Assembly (NCBI RefSeq): GCF_015732285.1
Contig: NZ_WIQU01000053.1
Span: 9,520-73,519, forward strand
Direction of reading: 5' to 3'
Source: Pectinatus frisingensis
GTDB lineage: Bacteria > Bacillota > Negativicutes > Selenomonadales > Selenomonadaceae
DNA: 64,000 nucleotides
Made by a program: the position numbers and the translations under genes. Below are positions 20,007 to 29,757 of the stretch, in pieces (within the stretch, counting starts at the first letter, position 1; each line of letters begins with the position of its first letter). Below the pieces are notes generated by a model. The model was not told the DNA's origin. It saw nothing but the letters and a program-made list of their open reading frames with translations, and ran no database searches.

Positions 20007-21101
20007 ATGAAAAGCATACCAAAATATGTAGAATTGATGAAGTGGCTGGAATCAGCAATTATTAACGGTGACTTGGCAGCGGGTGAGCGCCTTCCGTCGG
20101 AGAATGAGCTTGGTGATAGATTTTCTATAAGCCGTCAGACTGTGCGTCAGGCAACAAGTATTTTAGAAAGCAGAGGGCTATTGGAAAGGCGTCGTGGATC
20201 CGGTACATATGTAAAGTATTCTGCTGAAAATCAAATAGCATTACCTCATTTAGTGAAAACGATTGGTGTTGTGACAACTTATCTTAATGAATATATTTTC
20301 CCGGCTATCATAAAGGGAATAGATGATATTTTAGTTGCTAATAATTATTTTGTGCAGTTGTCACTTACGTATAACAAGATGGAAAGAGAGGCTGACGTTC
20401 TTAGCAAACTATTGGCTCAAAAAGCAGAAGGATTGATTATAGAACCGGCTAAAACCGGATTGCCTAATACTAATAAAAAAATATATAGACAGATAACGCA
20501 GGCTTCAATACCGTGCGTTTTTATAAATGCATCTTATCCTGATATGGATATTCCTTGTGTTGCGATGGATGATTATGCATGCGGGCAGGCGGCAATTGAA
20601 CATTTGATAAAATGTGGTCATAAAAAAATTGGCGGATTATTTAAGCTCGACGACATGCAGGGCAGATTGAGATATGCAGGATGTGTAGATGCACTGCATA
20701 AACATCAGATGAACTTTGTTGAAAATAGTCTTATTTGGTATACTACAGAAGATAGAAATGAAGAGTTCATGCGATACTTTGGCGATAGAATTTTGAAGAT
20801 AAACAACTGCTGCACTGCTATGGTATGCTACAATGACCAAATAAGCAGGGAAATCGTACGCGTTTTGTACAGTAATGGAAAAAAAGTTCCGGAAGATATT
20901 TCTTTGGTGAGTTTTGATGATTCAAATTTTGAATTTCAAATGGAATTTGGTTTTGGTCTTACAACTTTCCGACATCCCAAAGAGGAATTGGGGCGTGTCG
21001 CAGCAAGCATGTTGCTTAAATTGATAAAGGGGGAACCCGTAAAAAATATAAAATTCCCACCTGAACTCATTGGAAGAACATCGGTAAAAAGAATAATATA
21101 A
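20007..21101 (+). CDS. araR: Arabinose operon repressor AraR (GntR-LacI hybrid type)
   Basis: Transcription repressor released by L-arabinose. An N-terminal GntR-type winged helix (about residues 5-70: GERLPSENELGDRFSISRQTVRQATSILESRGLLERRRGSGTYV) is fused to a LacI/periplasmic-binding-protein-like effector domain (IGVVTTYLNEYIFPAIIKGI to the C-terminus, with DISLVSFDDSNF). This hybrid is characteristic of AraR. The ATG at 20007 gives the expected short N-terminus; a GTG at 19974 lies in a GGTGGAG motif and would add 11 residues. Position inside the arabinose genes supports the call. Confidence 0.92.
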   Translation: MKSIPKYVELMKWLESAIINGDLAAGERLPSENELGDRFSISRQTVRQATSILESRGLLERRRGSGTYVKYSAENQIALPHLVKTIGVVTTYLNEYIFPAIIKGIDDILVANNYFVQLSLTYNKMEREADVLSKLLAQKAEGLIIEPAKTGLPNTNKKIYRQITQASIPCVFINASYPDMDIPCVAMDDYACGQAAIEHLIKCGHKKIGGLFKLDDMQGRLRYAGCVDALHKHQMNFVENSLIWYTTEDRNEEFMRYFGDRILKINNCCTAMVCYNDQISREIVRVLYSNGKKVPEDISLVSFDDSNFEFQMEFGFGLTTFRHPKEELGRVAASMLLKLIKGEPVKNIKFPPELIGRTSVKRII

Positions 21102-21106
21102 GAGAG

Positions 21107-21207
21107 CACCGTGCGTAAAAACATTTACAGATATGCAGTGATTATGGCTTTTGGGAATCTTTTTAAAAGCATAGGCTGCATTTTAGGTTAATGTTATTCG
21201 TACGGTG
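21107..21207 (-). repeat. Dispersed palindromic element, divergent copy (101 bp)
   Basis: Ends CACCGTGCG (21107-21115) and CGTACGGTG (21199-21207), followed by a T7 run six bases after the araR stop region. Read on the minus strand it has CGTACGAATAACATTAACCT and AAAATGCAG, matching the left part of copy 1 (CGTACGAATGGCATTGACCT). It probably terminates araR. Confidence 0.6.
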
Positions 21208-21301
21208 ATTTTTTTATTCCATTTGGGAAAATATAAGTGTTTGTAATAGTGGAAAAATTATTAATAATTTTTTTTATTTGCTTATTTACATAATATAGAA
21301 T

Positions 21302-21336
21302 AAGTTGTATTATATATATAAAGTTGTATGATATAT
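21302..21336 (+). promoter_or_regulatory. Direct repeats upstream of the arabinose kinase gene (candidate AraR sites)
   Basis: AAGTTGTATTATATA (21302-21316) and AAGTTGTATGATATA (21321-21335) are repeated with 19-bp period in the AT-rich stretch 50-85 bp before the start codon. The second shares TGTATGAYATAT with the araD dyad. Confidence 0.45.
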
Positions 21337-21387
21337 TTTCCGGAAAATAGTAACTTTAAATTAATGTCAGGAGGTGTACTATTTTTG

Positions 21388-22992
21388 ATGAGCCTAATTG
21401 AAATAGCTGAAGCGACACAAAAGGGACATGTTTCACTGGGAATTGAGCTTGGTTCTACACAAATAAAATCAGTCTTAATTACTGATGATTTTAATACGAT
21501 AGCCTCTGGTTATTATACTTGGGAGAATCGATACAAAAATGGTATATGGACTTATTCATTAGAACAAGTTTGGGAGGGTATCAGGACAAGTTATAAACAA
21601 TTGGCTGCCGATGTTTACAGCAAGTATCATCAGCCTCTTATCAAGATAGGGACTATAGGCGTTAGTGCGATGATGCATGGTTATTTGGTATTTTCCCAAG
21701 ATGGGAATTTGTTAACACCATTTAGAACATGGAGAAATAACATAACAGGACCGGCTGCAGATGAATTGACAAGTTTATTTAAATTTAATATACCGCAACG
21801 CTGGTGTATTGCACACTTATATCAAGCCATATTAAATAAAGAACCCCATGTAAGGCAGATAAGATTTATTACTACTCTGGCAGGATATGTGCATTGGAAA
21901 CTGACTGGTGAAAAAGTGTTGGGAATAGGTGACGCCTCTGGGGTATTTCCGATTGACGAAAAAACTTGCAGCTATGTTGAACCATTATTGCAGCAATTCA
22001 GCCAATTGCCGGAAGTGAAGAAATATTCATGGAATATACACGATATTCTGCCTAAAGTTCTTAAGGCCGGTGAGATAGCAGGCAGGTTAAGTGCTGAAGG
22101 AGCCAAACTGCTGGATATAAGTGAACGGCTGGATGCAGGTAGTGTAATGGCTCCACCAGAGGGAGATGCCGGTACCGGTATGGCAGCCACTAACAGTGTT
22201 AGAAAAAAAACCGGTAATATTTCAGTCGGAACATCGGCCTTCTCGATGATTGTTTTAGATAAACCGCTTAAACAAGTGCATCGTGACATAGACATAGTAA
22301 TGACACCGGATGGTTCGCCTGTTGCAATGGTACATGTTAATAATTGTTCTTCAGATATCAATGCCTGGGCAGAAATATTCAGACAGTTTGCTGATCGTCT
22401 TGGAGTCAATTTAACAGCTGACGAATTATATGAGGCATTGTTTCTTGTATCGGCTAAGGCTAGTCCGGATGCAGGCGGTTTAATTAATTACGGCTATTTG
22501 TCGGGTGAGAATATTACAAAAATATCCGCTGGAAGGCCATTATTTGTCAGAACGGCAAATTGTGAATTTACCTTAGGTAATTTTATTCTAACGCAGCTTT
22601 ATGCGGCGTTTGCCCCATTAAAAATTGGCATGGATATTCTGATAAATAAAGAACAGATAGAAACGGAAGTACTTATTGCTCAAGGCGGGCTATTTAAGAC
22701 TCCGGTAATTGCACAGCAGATTTTGGCAAATGCACTCAACACGCCGATTACTGTCATGAAAACAGCAAGTCAGGGAGGCCCGTGGGGAATGGCTGTGCTG
22801 GCGGCTTATGTCAAAGAAACCGATAATATGGACCTTTGCGATTTCTTGGATAAAAAAGTATTTAAATTTCCCGAAACATTTACACTTAGCCCGGAACCAA
22901 TCGGTGTTACTGGTTATAAAAAATTTATTACTGGATATGAAGACGGTCTGGCCGTTGAAGAAGCAGCAGTTGATAATATCAGTGAAAGATGA
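21388..22992 (+). CDS. FGGY-family carbohydrate kinase, probable L-ribulokinase
   Basis: Phosphorylates a ketopentose, from context L-ribulose. FGGY features: IELGSTQIKSVLI near the N-terminus, GVSAMMHGYLVF, and the C-terminal ATP-binding region with EVLIAQGGLFKTPVIAQQILA and ASQGGPWGMAVLAAY. At 534 aa with this motif set it looks like the non-orthologous, clostridial kind of ribulokinase rather than the enterobacterial AraB; this is inference from motif wording. The ATG at 21388 is preferred; AGGAGGTG lies 12 bp upstream, and the TTG just before could also be used. It is followed by araA after about 93 bp. Confidence 0.85.
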   Translation: MSLIEIAEATQKGHVSLGIELGSTQIKSVLITDDFNTIASGYYTWENRYKNGIWTYSLEQVWEGIRTSYKQLAADVYSKYHQPLIKIGTIGVSAMMHGYLVFSQDGNLLTPFRTWRNNITGPAADELTSLFKFNIPQRWCIAHLYQAILNKEPHVRQIRFITTLAGYVHWKLTGEKVLGIGDASGVFPIDEKTCSYVEPLLQQFSQLPEVKKYSWNIHDILPKVLKAGEIAGRLSAEGAKLLDISERLDAGSVMAPPEGDAGTGMAATNSVRKKTGNISVGTSAFSMIVLDKPLKQVHRDIDIVMTPDGSPVAMVHVNNCSSDINAWAEIFRQFADRLGVNLTADELYEALFLVSAKASPDAGGLINYGYLSGENITKISAGRPLFVRTANCEFTLGNFILTQLYAAFAPLKIGMDILINKEQIETEVLIAQGGLFKTPVIAQQILANALNTPITVMKTASQGGPWGMAVLAAYVKETDNMDLCDFLDKKVFKFPETFTLSPEPIGVTGYKKFITGYEDGLAVEEAAVDNISER

Positions 22993-23085
22993 CTATAGGC
23001 AGTATCAATTATTTTTATAAACAATAATAATATGAAAATTGCAAATTTAGTAATTATTATTTTTAAATAAAAGGAGTAATGAAAA

Positions 23086-24510
23086 ATGTTATCAATTTCT
23101 AAATATGAATTTTGGTTTGTTACCGGAAGTCAGTTCCTTTATGGAAAAGAACAGTTGAAACAAGTCGCTGAAGATTCACAGGATATAGTAAAAAAATTAA
23201 ACTCAAGCGGTAGGCTGCCTTACAAAATTGTTTTTAAGGATGTTATGACAACTGCCGACAGTATCACTAAATTCATGAAAGAAGCAAATTACAATGATAA
23301 TGTGGCTGGGGTAATCACTTGGATGCATACTTTTTCGCCGGCCAAGAATTGGATTCGCGGTACTAAATTGTTACAAAAGCCATTATTGCATTTGGCAACA
23401 CAGTATTTGGATAGAATTCCTTATGACTCAATTGATTTTGATTATATGAATCTCAACCAAAGTGCACATGGTGATCGTGAGTATGGATATATTAATGCCA
23501 GACTGCATAAGAATAACAAAATTATCTATGGCTACTGGGGAGATAATGAAGTTCAAGAAGAAATTGCCCGCTGGGAAAATGTTGCAATAGCATATAATGA
23601 AAGTTTTAAAATAAAAATTTGCCGTTTTGGCGATACTATGCGCAATGTTGCTGTTACTGAACTGGATAAAGTCGGGGCGCAAATTACACTGGGATGGACG
23701 ATCGATTACTATAGCGTAGGAGATTTAACTGAAGAAATAAATAAAGTCAGCGAAGAAGACATTGATAAAGAATATGATCTTTTGCAAAAAGAATACACAC
23801 TTACTATAGGTAATAATAAGCCGGAAAAATTCAAGCATTCGGTAAGGGGACAGCTGAAAGAATATATCGGAATCAAACGCTTTTTAGAACGCGGCAATTA
23901 TACAGCTTTTACTACTAACTTTGAGGATTTACACGGGTTGGAACAATTACCGGGACTTGCTGTTCAATTGTTGATGCGTGACGGATACGGTTTTGGGGCT
24001 GAAGGTGATGGGAAGTCGGCAGGCTTAAGCAGACTGCTTAAGATTATGGCACGTAATGAAAAAACAGCATTTATGGAAGACTACACTCTGGACTTGCGCA
24101 AGGGGCATGAAGCGATATTAGGTTCACATATGCTGGAAGTAGATCCATCCATAGCGAGTGAAAAACCACGTGTCGAAGTTCACCCGCTTGATATCGGCGG
24201 TAAAGAAAACCCGGCCCGGTTAGTGTTTACCGGTTCGGAAGGTGCAGCGATAGATGTGACATTATCTCATTTTGCCGATGGATTCAAGTTACTCAGTTAT
24301 CCGGTAACCGGCAATAAACCGGAAGCTGAAACTCCCAATTTACCAGTGGCAAAACAATTATGGACACCTAAAATCGGATTGAAAAAAGGTTCCATAAAAT
24401 GGATCGAAAATGGCGGCGGACATCATTCTGTATTTTCATTTGTACTGACGGAAGGACAAATTACTGATCTGGCTAAAATGTTTGGCATAGAATCAATAGT
24501 GATAGATTAA
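23086..24510 (+). CDS. araA: L-arabinose isomerase
   Basis: Converts L-arabinose to L-ribulose; manganese-dependent cytoplasmic enzyme. The N-terminus [12 protein letters not shown] and [14 protein letters not shown], the active-site Glu in FGAEGDGK (about residue 306) and [19 protein letters not shown], and the His in GSHMLEVDP and NGGGHHSVF are characteristic. 474 aa is normal. AAAGGAG precedes the ATG. It lies between the kinase and the transporter, forming araB-araA-araE. Confidence 0.97.
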   Translation: MLSISKYEFWFVTGSQFLYGKEQLKQVAEDSQDIVKKLNSSGRLPYKIVFKDVMTTADSITKFMKEANYNDNVAGVITWMHTFSPAKNWIRGTKLLQKPLLHLATQYLDRIPYDSIDFDYMNLNQSAHGDREYGYINARLHKNNKIIYGYWGDNEVQEEIARWENVAIAYNESFKIKICRFGDTMRNVAVTELDKVGAQITLGWTIDYYSVGDLTEEINKVSEEDIDKEYDLLQKEYTLTIGNNKPEKFKHSVRGQLKEYIGIKRFLERGNYTAFTTNFEDLHGLEQLPGLAVQLLMRDGYGFGAEGDGKSAGLSRLLKIMARNEKTAFMEDYTLDLRKGHEAILGSHMLEVDPSIASEKPRVEVHPLDIGGKENPARLVFTGSEGAAIDVTLSHFADGFKLLSYPVTGNKPEAETPNLPVAKQLWTPKIGLKKGSIKWIENGGGHHSVFSFVLTEGQITDLAKMFGIESIVID

Positions 24511-24608
24511 CAGGCGATTGACAATAAAGGTCAGAAGATAATTAGAAATTGTAAAAAATGATATTTTCTGACTTTTATAATGTAATCCATAATGAAGGAG
24601 TGCAGAAA

Positions 24609-25976
24609 TTGGAAGGTACAAAGAAAATATCAAGTAGTTATATCTACTTTTTTGGTGCATTTGGCGGTATCCTCTTTGGATATGATATTGGTGTTATGAC
24701 CGGGGCTTTGCCATTTTTGACACATGATTGGAATTTGGTGGATGCATCGACAATCGGCTGGATAACCTCTGCCGTTATGTTTGGTGCAATATTTGGTGGT
24801 GCTTTAGCAGGACAGTTGGCTGATAGGTTAGGCCGCCGTAAAATGATTTTACTTTCAGCCGTATTGTTTGCAATTTTTGCCTTATTGTCAGGTTTAGCTC
24901 CCGACAATGGTAAAACCTATATGATTATAGTCCGCATGTTTTTAGGCTTGGGAGTTGGTGCTGCTTCAGCCCTGGTTCCGGCATATATTTCCGAGCTGGC
25001 ACCGGCACGGCTGCGTGGACGCCTTTCCGGAATCAATCAGACAATGATTGTCTCCGGGATGCTGATTTCCTATGTTGTCGATTTCTTTTTAAAGGATATG
25101 CCAGGAGAAATGTCATGGAGATTGATGCTGGGATTTGCCTGTTTGCCCGCAGTCATCTTATTTTTAGGTGTTTTGCGTTTACCTGAATCACCACGTTATT
25201 TGATAAAGAATGGACATTATGATGAAGCCAGAAAAGTATTGGGCTATGTTCGTCCAGAGAATGAAATTGATGCCGAACTTAAGGATATTAAAGAAACTGC
25301 CGCATTGGAAAATCAAGCTGAAAATCAAACCAGCTGGGGCAGTCTGCTAAGTAAAAAATATCGCTATTTGATCACGGCTGGTGTCGGTGTGGCAGCTTTT
25401 CAACAATTTCAAGGAGCTAATGCTATTTTTTATTATATTCCATTGATTGTGGAAAAAGCGACTGGCAGTGCAGCAACCAACGAACTAATGTGGCCAATTA
25501 TTCAGGGTATAATACTTGTTCTGGGTTCACTGGTATATATCTGGATTGCAGAAAAATTTAACAGGCGGACACTTCTGATGGTTGCCGGATTCATCATGGG
25601 GCTATCATTTATTTTGCCGGCTGTTATTAATTGGCTTATACCGGGAGCCAGCCCAATGATGATTGTATTTTTCTTGTGTATATATGTTGCCTTTTATTCG
25701 GCTACATGGGCACCAATTACCTGGGTATTAGTGGGAGAAATATTTCCATTGGCAGTTCGCGGCCGTGCGGCTGGTCTGGCTTCGTCCTTCAATTGGATCG
25801 GTTCATGGCTAGTCGGGTTATTATTCCCTATTATGACGGCAGCTATGCCGCAGGAAGCGGTATTTGCTATCTTTGGTGTTATTTGTATGCTGGGGTGTTT
25901 ATTTGTAAAGACGCGCGTACCTGAAACACGCGGCCGTACATTGGAAGAGATTGAACGCCAGGAAACAAATAAGTAA
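24609..25976 (+). CDS. araE: Sugar porter MFS transporter, probable L-arabinose importer
   Basis: Proton-coupled sugar symporter of the major facilitator superfamily in the inner membrane. About twelve membrane segments; signatures GQLADRLGRRKMI (loop 2-3), PESPRYLIKNG (end of first half), QQFQGANAIFYY (sugar-binding helix 7) and VPETRGRTLEEIE at the C-terminus. 455 aa is typical. The TTG at 24609 is chosen because GAAGGAG lies 8 bp upstream; the frame could extend to 24558. The position directly after araA supports arabinose as substrate, although xylose or galactose porters look alike. Confidence 0.9.
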   Translation: MEGTKKISSSYIYFFGAFGGILFGYDIGVMTGALPFLTHDWNLVDASTIGWITSAVMFGAIFGGALAGQLADRLGRRKMILLSAVLFAIFALLSGLAPDNGKTYMIIVRMFLGLGVGAASALVPAYISELAPARLRGRLSGINQTMIVSGMLISYVVDFFLKDMPGEMSWRLMLGFACLPAVILFLGVLRLPESPRYLIKNGHYDEARKVLGYVRPENEIDAELKDIKETAALENQAENQTSWGSLLSKKYRYLITAGVGVAAFQQFQGANAIFYYIPLIVEKATGSAATNELMWPIIQGIILVLGSLVYIWIAEKFNRRTLLMVAGFIMGLSFILPAVINWLIPGASPMMIVFFLCIYVAFYSATWAPITWVLVGEIFPLAVRGRAAGLASSFNWIGSWLVGLLFPIMTAAMPQEAVFAIFGVICMLGCLFVKTRVPETRGRTLEEIERQETNK

Positions 25977-25993
25977 GCTGTTAAACAATTAAC

Positions 25994-26070
25994 GGGGCTG
26001 CCGCATGAACAGCATTGACATCATAAATATGTAATACTTATGAATGAAAATGATTACGTGCGACAACCCC
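25994..26070 (+). repeat. Dispersed palindromic element, internally deleted copy (77 bp)
   Basis: Ends GGGGCTGCCGCA and TGCGACAACCCC. It keeps both conserved flanks (AGCATTGACATCATAAATATG and TTATGAATGAAAATGATTACG) but lacks the central 55 bp of the long copies. It lies 17 bp after the araE stop. Confidence 0.8.
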
Positions 26071-26198
26071 ATTAATTTTAGATATGAATGTTAGGAATAA
26101 ACATATAAAACGGATGGTACCGGAAAACATATGCTAAATGTCGTTTTGTGTATCAATATACATGACTAAAAAAATCGGTCATGTTATATAAAGATAGA

Positions 26199-26540
26199 TT
26201 AATCAACCTTGTCCTTATTGAAAGCCTTCATTACATACTCGACCGGACGGCTCCAATCAACATAAATATTGGTGTTTTCCCAAAGACGAGTCAGCGCCAA
26301 TTTAAAATTTTCCAGGCTTTCCAAAGGATTTATGGTGACCTGAGTAAAGTCATGTGCTGTTTTATGTGGTATCTGCATTGTCAGAGCCTTGGCAAAAAAG
26401 TTTCTCACAGTTTGTACAGCTTCTTCTGATTTTAGAAAGATATCAGCTTTTTTATCGGCTATATTATATTCTATATAACCAACGTCACTGTAGTCTTTTA
26501 AGTCATAACGGCTTATTGCCACACGAAATACATTTTCCAT
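26199..26540 (-). CDS. Unknown protein, 113 aa
   Basis: I do not recognise this family. The start ATG is preceded by AAAGAGGTATTG at workable spacing. The protein is mixed alpha/beta by appearance, without membrane segment or signal peptide; residues such as DVGYIEYNIADKKADIFL suggest strands, followed by helices. It lies alone between araE and putP, both pointing elsewhere. The lack of an overlapping better frame and a plausible ribosome site support it as a real gene. Confidence 0.65.
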   Translation of the reverse strand: MENVFRVAISRYDLKDYSDVGYIEYNIADKKADIFLKSEEAVQTVRNFFAKALTMQIPHKTAHDFTQVTINPLESLENFKLALTRLWENTNIYVDWSRPVEYVMKAFNKDKVD

Positions 26541-26891
26541 TGTAGAACAATACCTCTTTTTCTATAGCAGCTATTGATTAGATTTACTTGTATAAAACTA
26601 TATCCATTCTATCAAAAAAATGCTTATAAAACAACTTAATATAAAAGATTGCTACCTGTCAAGTCTTGCACGGCATATTTATTTATGCTATTATTTATTA
26701 AAAGATTACATATGCCTGCGATGTACGTAAGCTTTTTAAATATGTCTAACCTTACTCTTTTCAAAATGGAACCTGATTTTAGCATATAGCTGCTGGATCG
26801 TCTTGAACGAATAGCAAACGTATTGTCTTAAAGGTACCGCCCTGCATATATGCAGGTATAGGCATGTAAAAAGATACGGCACCATGGGCAT
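26541..26891. other. Intergenic region without recognised gene
   Basis: About 350 AT-rich bases upstream of the unknown gene. A small hairpin CCTGCATATATGCAGG lies near 26843, between weakly complementary GGTACCG and CGGCACC. The promoter of the leftward unknown gene should be near 26560-26640. No open frame with a ribosome site is seen. Confidence 0.35.
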
Positions 26892-26925
26892 AAAAAACCG
26901 CCATTCTTATGAATGGTGGTTTTTT
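26892..26925. terminator. Bidirectional intrinsic terminator after putP
   Basis: ACCGCCATTC (26897-26906) pairs with GAATGGTGGT (26911-26920) across TTAT, with an A-run on the left and a T-run on the right. On the minus strand it ends putP transcription. Confidence 0.9.
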
Positions 26926-26953
26926 ATGTGTCGAAATAATTAATATAATTTAT

Positions 26954-28441
26954 TTATATGTTGCTGTGCTTTACCGAATCGAAAATATTGATGATTTCTT
27001 TACTAGGCGGAGTATCAAGGAGACTGACGACAATTATTGCCAATAGTGAAAATAAGAAACCGGGTATTATTTCGTATAATCCCCAAATGGCAAAATGTTT
27101 CCATAATATAACAGTTATACCACCAATAATGATGCCGGCGATTACACCTTTATTGGTCGTTCGCCGCCAAAATAGAGAGGTAAGAAGTGCCGGACCAAAG
27201 CAGGCACCAAAACCAGCCCAAGCATAAGCAACCATATCCAAAATCAGATTATCAGGATTTATTCCCATGAGTATGGCAATGACGGATATGACTATAACAG
27301 ATAATCGACTCACCCAGACGAGTTCTTTTTGATTATTTGTCTTATGAATAAGAGTTTTGTAAAAATCCTGGGAAAAAGCGGAAGCTGCCACTAGCAATTG
27401 TGAAGATGCCGTACTCATGATTGCAGCCAATACTGCCGATAATATCAGGCCGGCAACAAAGGGAGAAAAAAGATCATGGCTCATAACTAAAAATACAGTT
27501 TCTGTATTGCTGCCGGTGAGTGGTTCTGTTAAATAAATTTTGCCGACCATACCGACCAGGACTGATGCGACTAAAGAAATAATTACCCATGTCATGGCAA
27601 TATGAGAAGCTCTGGTGAGTTCGGAAGAAGCTTTTATGGCCATGAATCGTACTAAAATATGCGGCTGACCAAAGTAACCCAGGCCCCAGCCAAGCAGTGA
27701 TATTATTTCGATGAAAGTCATACTGGAATTATCCGGTTTCAAAAATGGATTGAAAACTTGTGGATCAAGCATGTGCATGGCCGTAAAACTGGTACTGAAC
27801 CCACCCAATAAAAATATAGCGAATAATGGCACGACTACAATCGCTAAAAACATCATTACACCTTGGATAAAATCTGTCCAGCATACAGCAAGAAATCCCC
27901 CGGCAAAAGTATAAAAAACGATTACGAATGCACCCAGTATAAGTGAGTATATATAGGGAATACCAAAAACCGTGTTAAATAATTTTCCTCCGGCAACAAA
28001 ACCTGATGAAGTATAAATGATAAAAAATATCAAAATGAAAATGGCAGAGATAATGCGGAGTAAATTATTATTACTATGAAATCTATTTTGGAAAAAATCT
28101 GGTAAAGTCAACGAGTTGTTGGCCAATTCTGTGTATTTTCTGAGGCGTTTGGCTACAAACTGCCAATTTGCCCAAGTACCTAAAATCAGGCCGAGAGCGA
28201 TCCAACCGGCATTTAGACCGGCAAGATAGGCAAAACCGGGTAGACCCATAAGCATCCAGCCGCTCATGTCAGATGCTTCGGCACTCATTGAGGTGACCCA
28301 GGGACCGAGTTTCCTGCCACCCAGAATGTAGTCGGACATATTATGAGTGCGGCGATAGTAATAAGCGCCAATGAACATCATGAGCAGCAGATAACAGGCA
28401 AATGCAAGAATAATGGCGATGTTGTTGTACAAATAATCCAC
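26954..28441 (-). CDS. putP: Sodium/proline symporter PutP
   Basis: Sodium-coupled solute symporter of the SSS family in the inner membrane. Signatures: DYILGGRKLGPWVTSMSAEASDMSGWMLMGLPG near the N-terminus (sodium/proline site), GWGLGYFGQPHILVRFMAI and AAIMSTASSQLLVAASAFSQDFYK. About thirteen membrane segments; 495 aa is standard. No proline dehydrogenase is adjacent, so proline may be used as osmolyte or as a Stickland acceptor elsewhere. It stands alone, with its own promoter and terminator. Confidence 0.92.
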   Translation of the reverse strand: MDYLYNNIAIILAFACYLLLMMFIGAYYYRRTHNMSDYILGGRKLGPWVTSMSAEASDMSGWMLMGLPGFAYLAGLNAGWIALGLILGTWANWQFVAKRLRKYTELANNSLTLPDFFQNRFHSNNNLLRIISAIFILIFFIIYTSSGFVAGGKLFNTVFGIPYIYSLILGAFVIVFYTFAGGFLAVCWTDFIQGVMMFLAIVVVPLFAIFLLGGFSTSFTAMHMLDPQVFNPFLKPDNSSMTFIEIISLLGWGLGYFGQPHILVRFMAIKASSELTRASHIAMTWVIISLVASVLVGMVGKIYLTEPLTGSNTETVFLVMSHDLFSPFVAGLILSAVLAAIMSTASSQLLVAASAFSQDFYKTLIHKTNNQKELVWVSRLSVIVISVIAILMGINPDNLILDMVAYAWAGFGACFGPALLTSLFWRRTTNKGVIAGIIIGGITVILWKHFAIWGLYEIIPGFLFSLLAIIVVSLLDTPPSKEIINIFDSVKHSNI

Positions 28442-28539
28442 TTCCTATGTTAGTTAATGTTATAAAAATATTACCGCCAATGTGATGAATTAATTTGAGA
28501 TAGTTACGAAGAGAAATACAATTCATCGACGATATTATA

Positions 28540-28569
28540 ATTATATTATTTTTTTATATGTTATTGCAA
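28540..28569 (-). promoter_or_regulatory. Candidate promoter for putP
   Basis: On the minus strand, TTGCAA (28564-28569) and TATAAT (28540-28545) are 18 bp apart, about 100 bp upstream of putP. The rest of the 28442-28846 interval holds the hairpin at 28673 and no gene. Confidence 0.5.
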
Positions 28570-28672
28570 GGGTGAATAATATAACAAGCAAATGAAAATT
28601 ACCATGATAAAGAGGCGCAGATAGAATTTAATTGATAAAATATTTGGGTTTGCAATGGTCATCTGTAAATAA

Positions 28673-28724
28673 TAAAACTGAGCTCATTCAGTGTATGCAA
28701 TTCAACTGAATAAACTCAGTTTTA
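28673..28724. terminator. Hairpin terminator between the SDR gene and putP
   Basis: TAAAACTGAG...ATTCAG (28673-28691) pairs with CTGAAT...CTCAGTTTTA (28706-28724) with a small internal loop. The T-rich run is stronger on the plus side; for the leftward SDR transcript the tail is TTTTATTATT, which is adequate. Confidence 0.65.
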
Positions 28725-28846
28725 TCGTTTTTTAATACCGCCTGATCTTGTTGCAGATAAGGTCATATTTACTGGCACTTATGGTATTTTGACGTATCGG
28801 TATTGCGTGCGGAGTTTTTTAATATTGGAATCGATAAAACAACTTA

Positions 28847-29566
28847 TTATAAATATCTGGCTCCTCCTTCAATATGGATGGTTTCACCGGAAATATTCCC
28901 GGCACTCAACAGCCATAAAGCTGTATTGACGATATCATCGGATGTGCCGGCACGTCCGACCAAACTTGAGACGGCTGCATTTTTAAGGAGTGCTTCTTTT
29001 TCTTGTTTTCCGAGAATATCCCAAGTACCGGAATCTGTAATACCTGGAGAAATTGAATTGACACGAATTGGAGCCAGTTCTCTGGCCAGTTGTGAGACCA
29101 AGAATGCAACTGCCCCATTGGTTACGCCCATGACTGTATACCCGGGGGTTGGCTTCCAGGCAGCTACACCAGAGAAAAGCAGAATCGAACCTGTCGAAGA
29201 TAGAATAGGCGCAAAGTGTTTAGCCAGCAGCATAGGACCGATTACCTTGGCTTCAAATGCTGTGACAATTTTATCATGCTCCAGATCCCTGATAGCTGCG
29301 TTATGATGCGCAGATGCGGTTATTATTATGTGGTCAATGTGTTTCAGTTCAGCTGCAGCGGCTGCAATCGTACTTTCATCTGTAATGTCGATCTGGATAA
29401 CATTTGCAAGTGGGAGTTGCGAGACTGCCTGAAAAGCTTTTTCGATGCTGCGTGCTCCGATAATTACTTTGGCTCCGGCTTCACTGGTTTTGCGGGCAAT
29501 GGACAGACCTAAATATTTCGCTCCACCTATGATTAATATTTTTTGGCCGTTAAGTTGCTTTTCCAT
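28847..29566 (-). CDS. Short-chain dehydrogenase/reductase-like protein with altered active site
   Basis: 239 aa Rossmann-fold protein. The cofactor loop GGAKYLGLSIA (about residues 15-25), the ARSIEKA stretch and DITDEST fit NADP-binding SDRs. Ser (LLFSGVAAW) and Tyr (GYTVMGVTNGA) positions of the catalytic triad are present, but the YxxxK lysine is replaced: the motif reads YTVMG. Either the chemistry differs or the protein has lost reductase activity. The gene is divergent from a LysR regulator, which probably controls it. Substrate unknown. Confidence 0.8.
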   Translation of the reverse strand: MEKQLNGQKILIIGGAKYLGLSIARKTSEAGAKVIIGARSIEKAFQAVSQLPLANVIQIDITDESTIAAAAAELKHIDHIIITASAHHNAAIRDLEHDKIVTAFEAKVIGPMLLAKHFAPILSSTGSILLFSGVAAWKPTPGYTVMGVTNGAVAFLVSQLARELAPIRVNSISPGITDSGTWDILGKQEKEALLKNAAVSSLVGRAGTSDDIVNTALWLLSAGNISGETIHIEGGARYL

Positions 29567-29757
29567 TTTTTCTCCTTTGTGTGGTTTATTGTCATATGAT
29601 CACAATTATTTAAGATATCAAATTTTATTCGATGTGGATAAAATAAATTGATTGTGATATATTTCTGACTATAGAATATATTATATTCAGGTATTTATCC
29701 AATTGTTATTATATATATCGGATATAGCTGAAACGCATAACTATGGAGGAGATAACG

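Noticed and set aside
26831-26883. Weak inverted repeat GGTACCG...CGGCACC as another copy of the dispersed element
   Set aside because: Lacks the CATTGACC and TTATGAATGAAAATG blocks; only short end similarity.
28803-29306. 167-aa plus-strand open frame opposite the SDR gene
   Set aside because: Antisense shadow: no ribosome site, composition of a reversed Rossmann-fold gene, and the minus-strand frame has clear SDR motifs.
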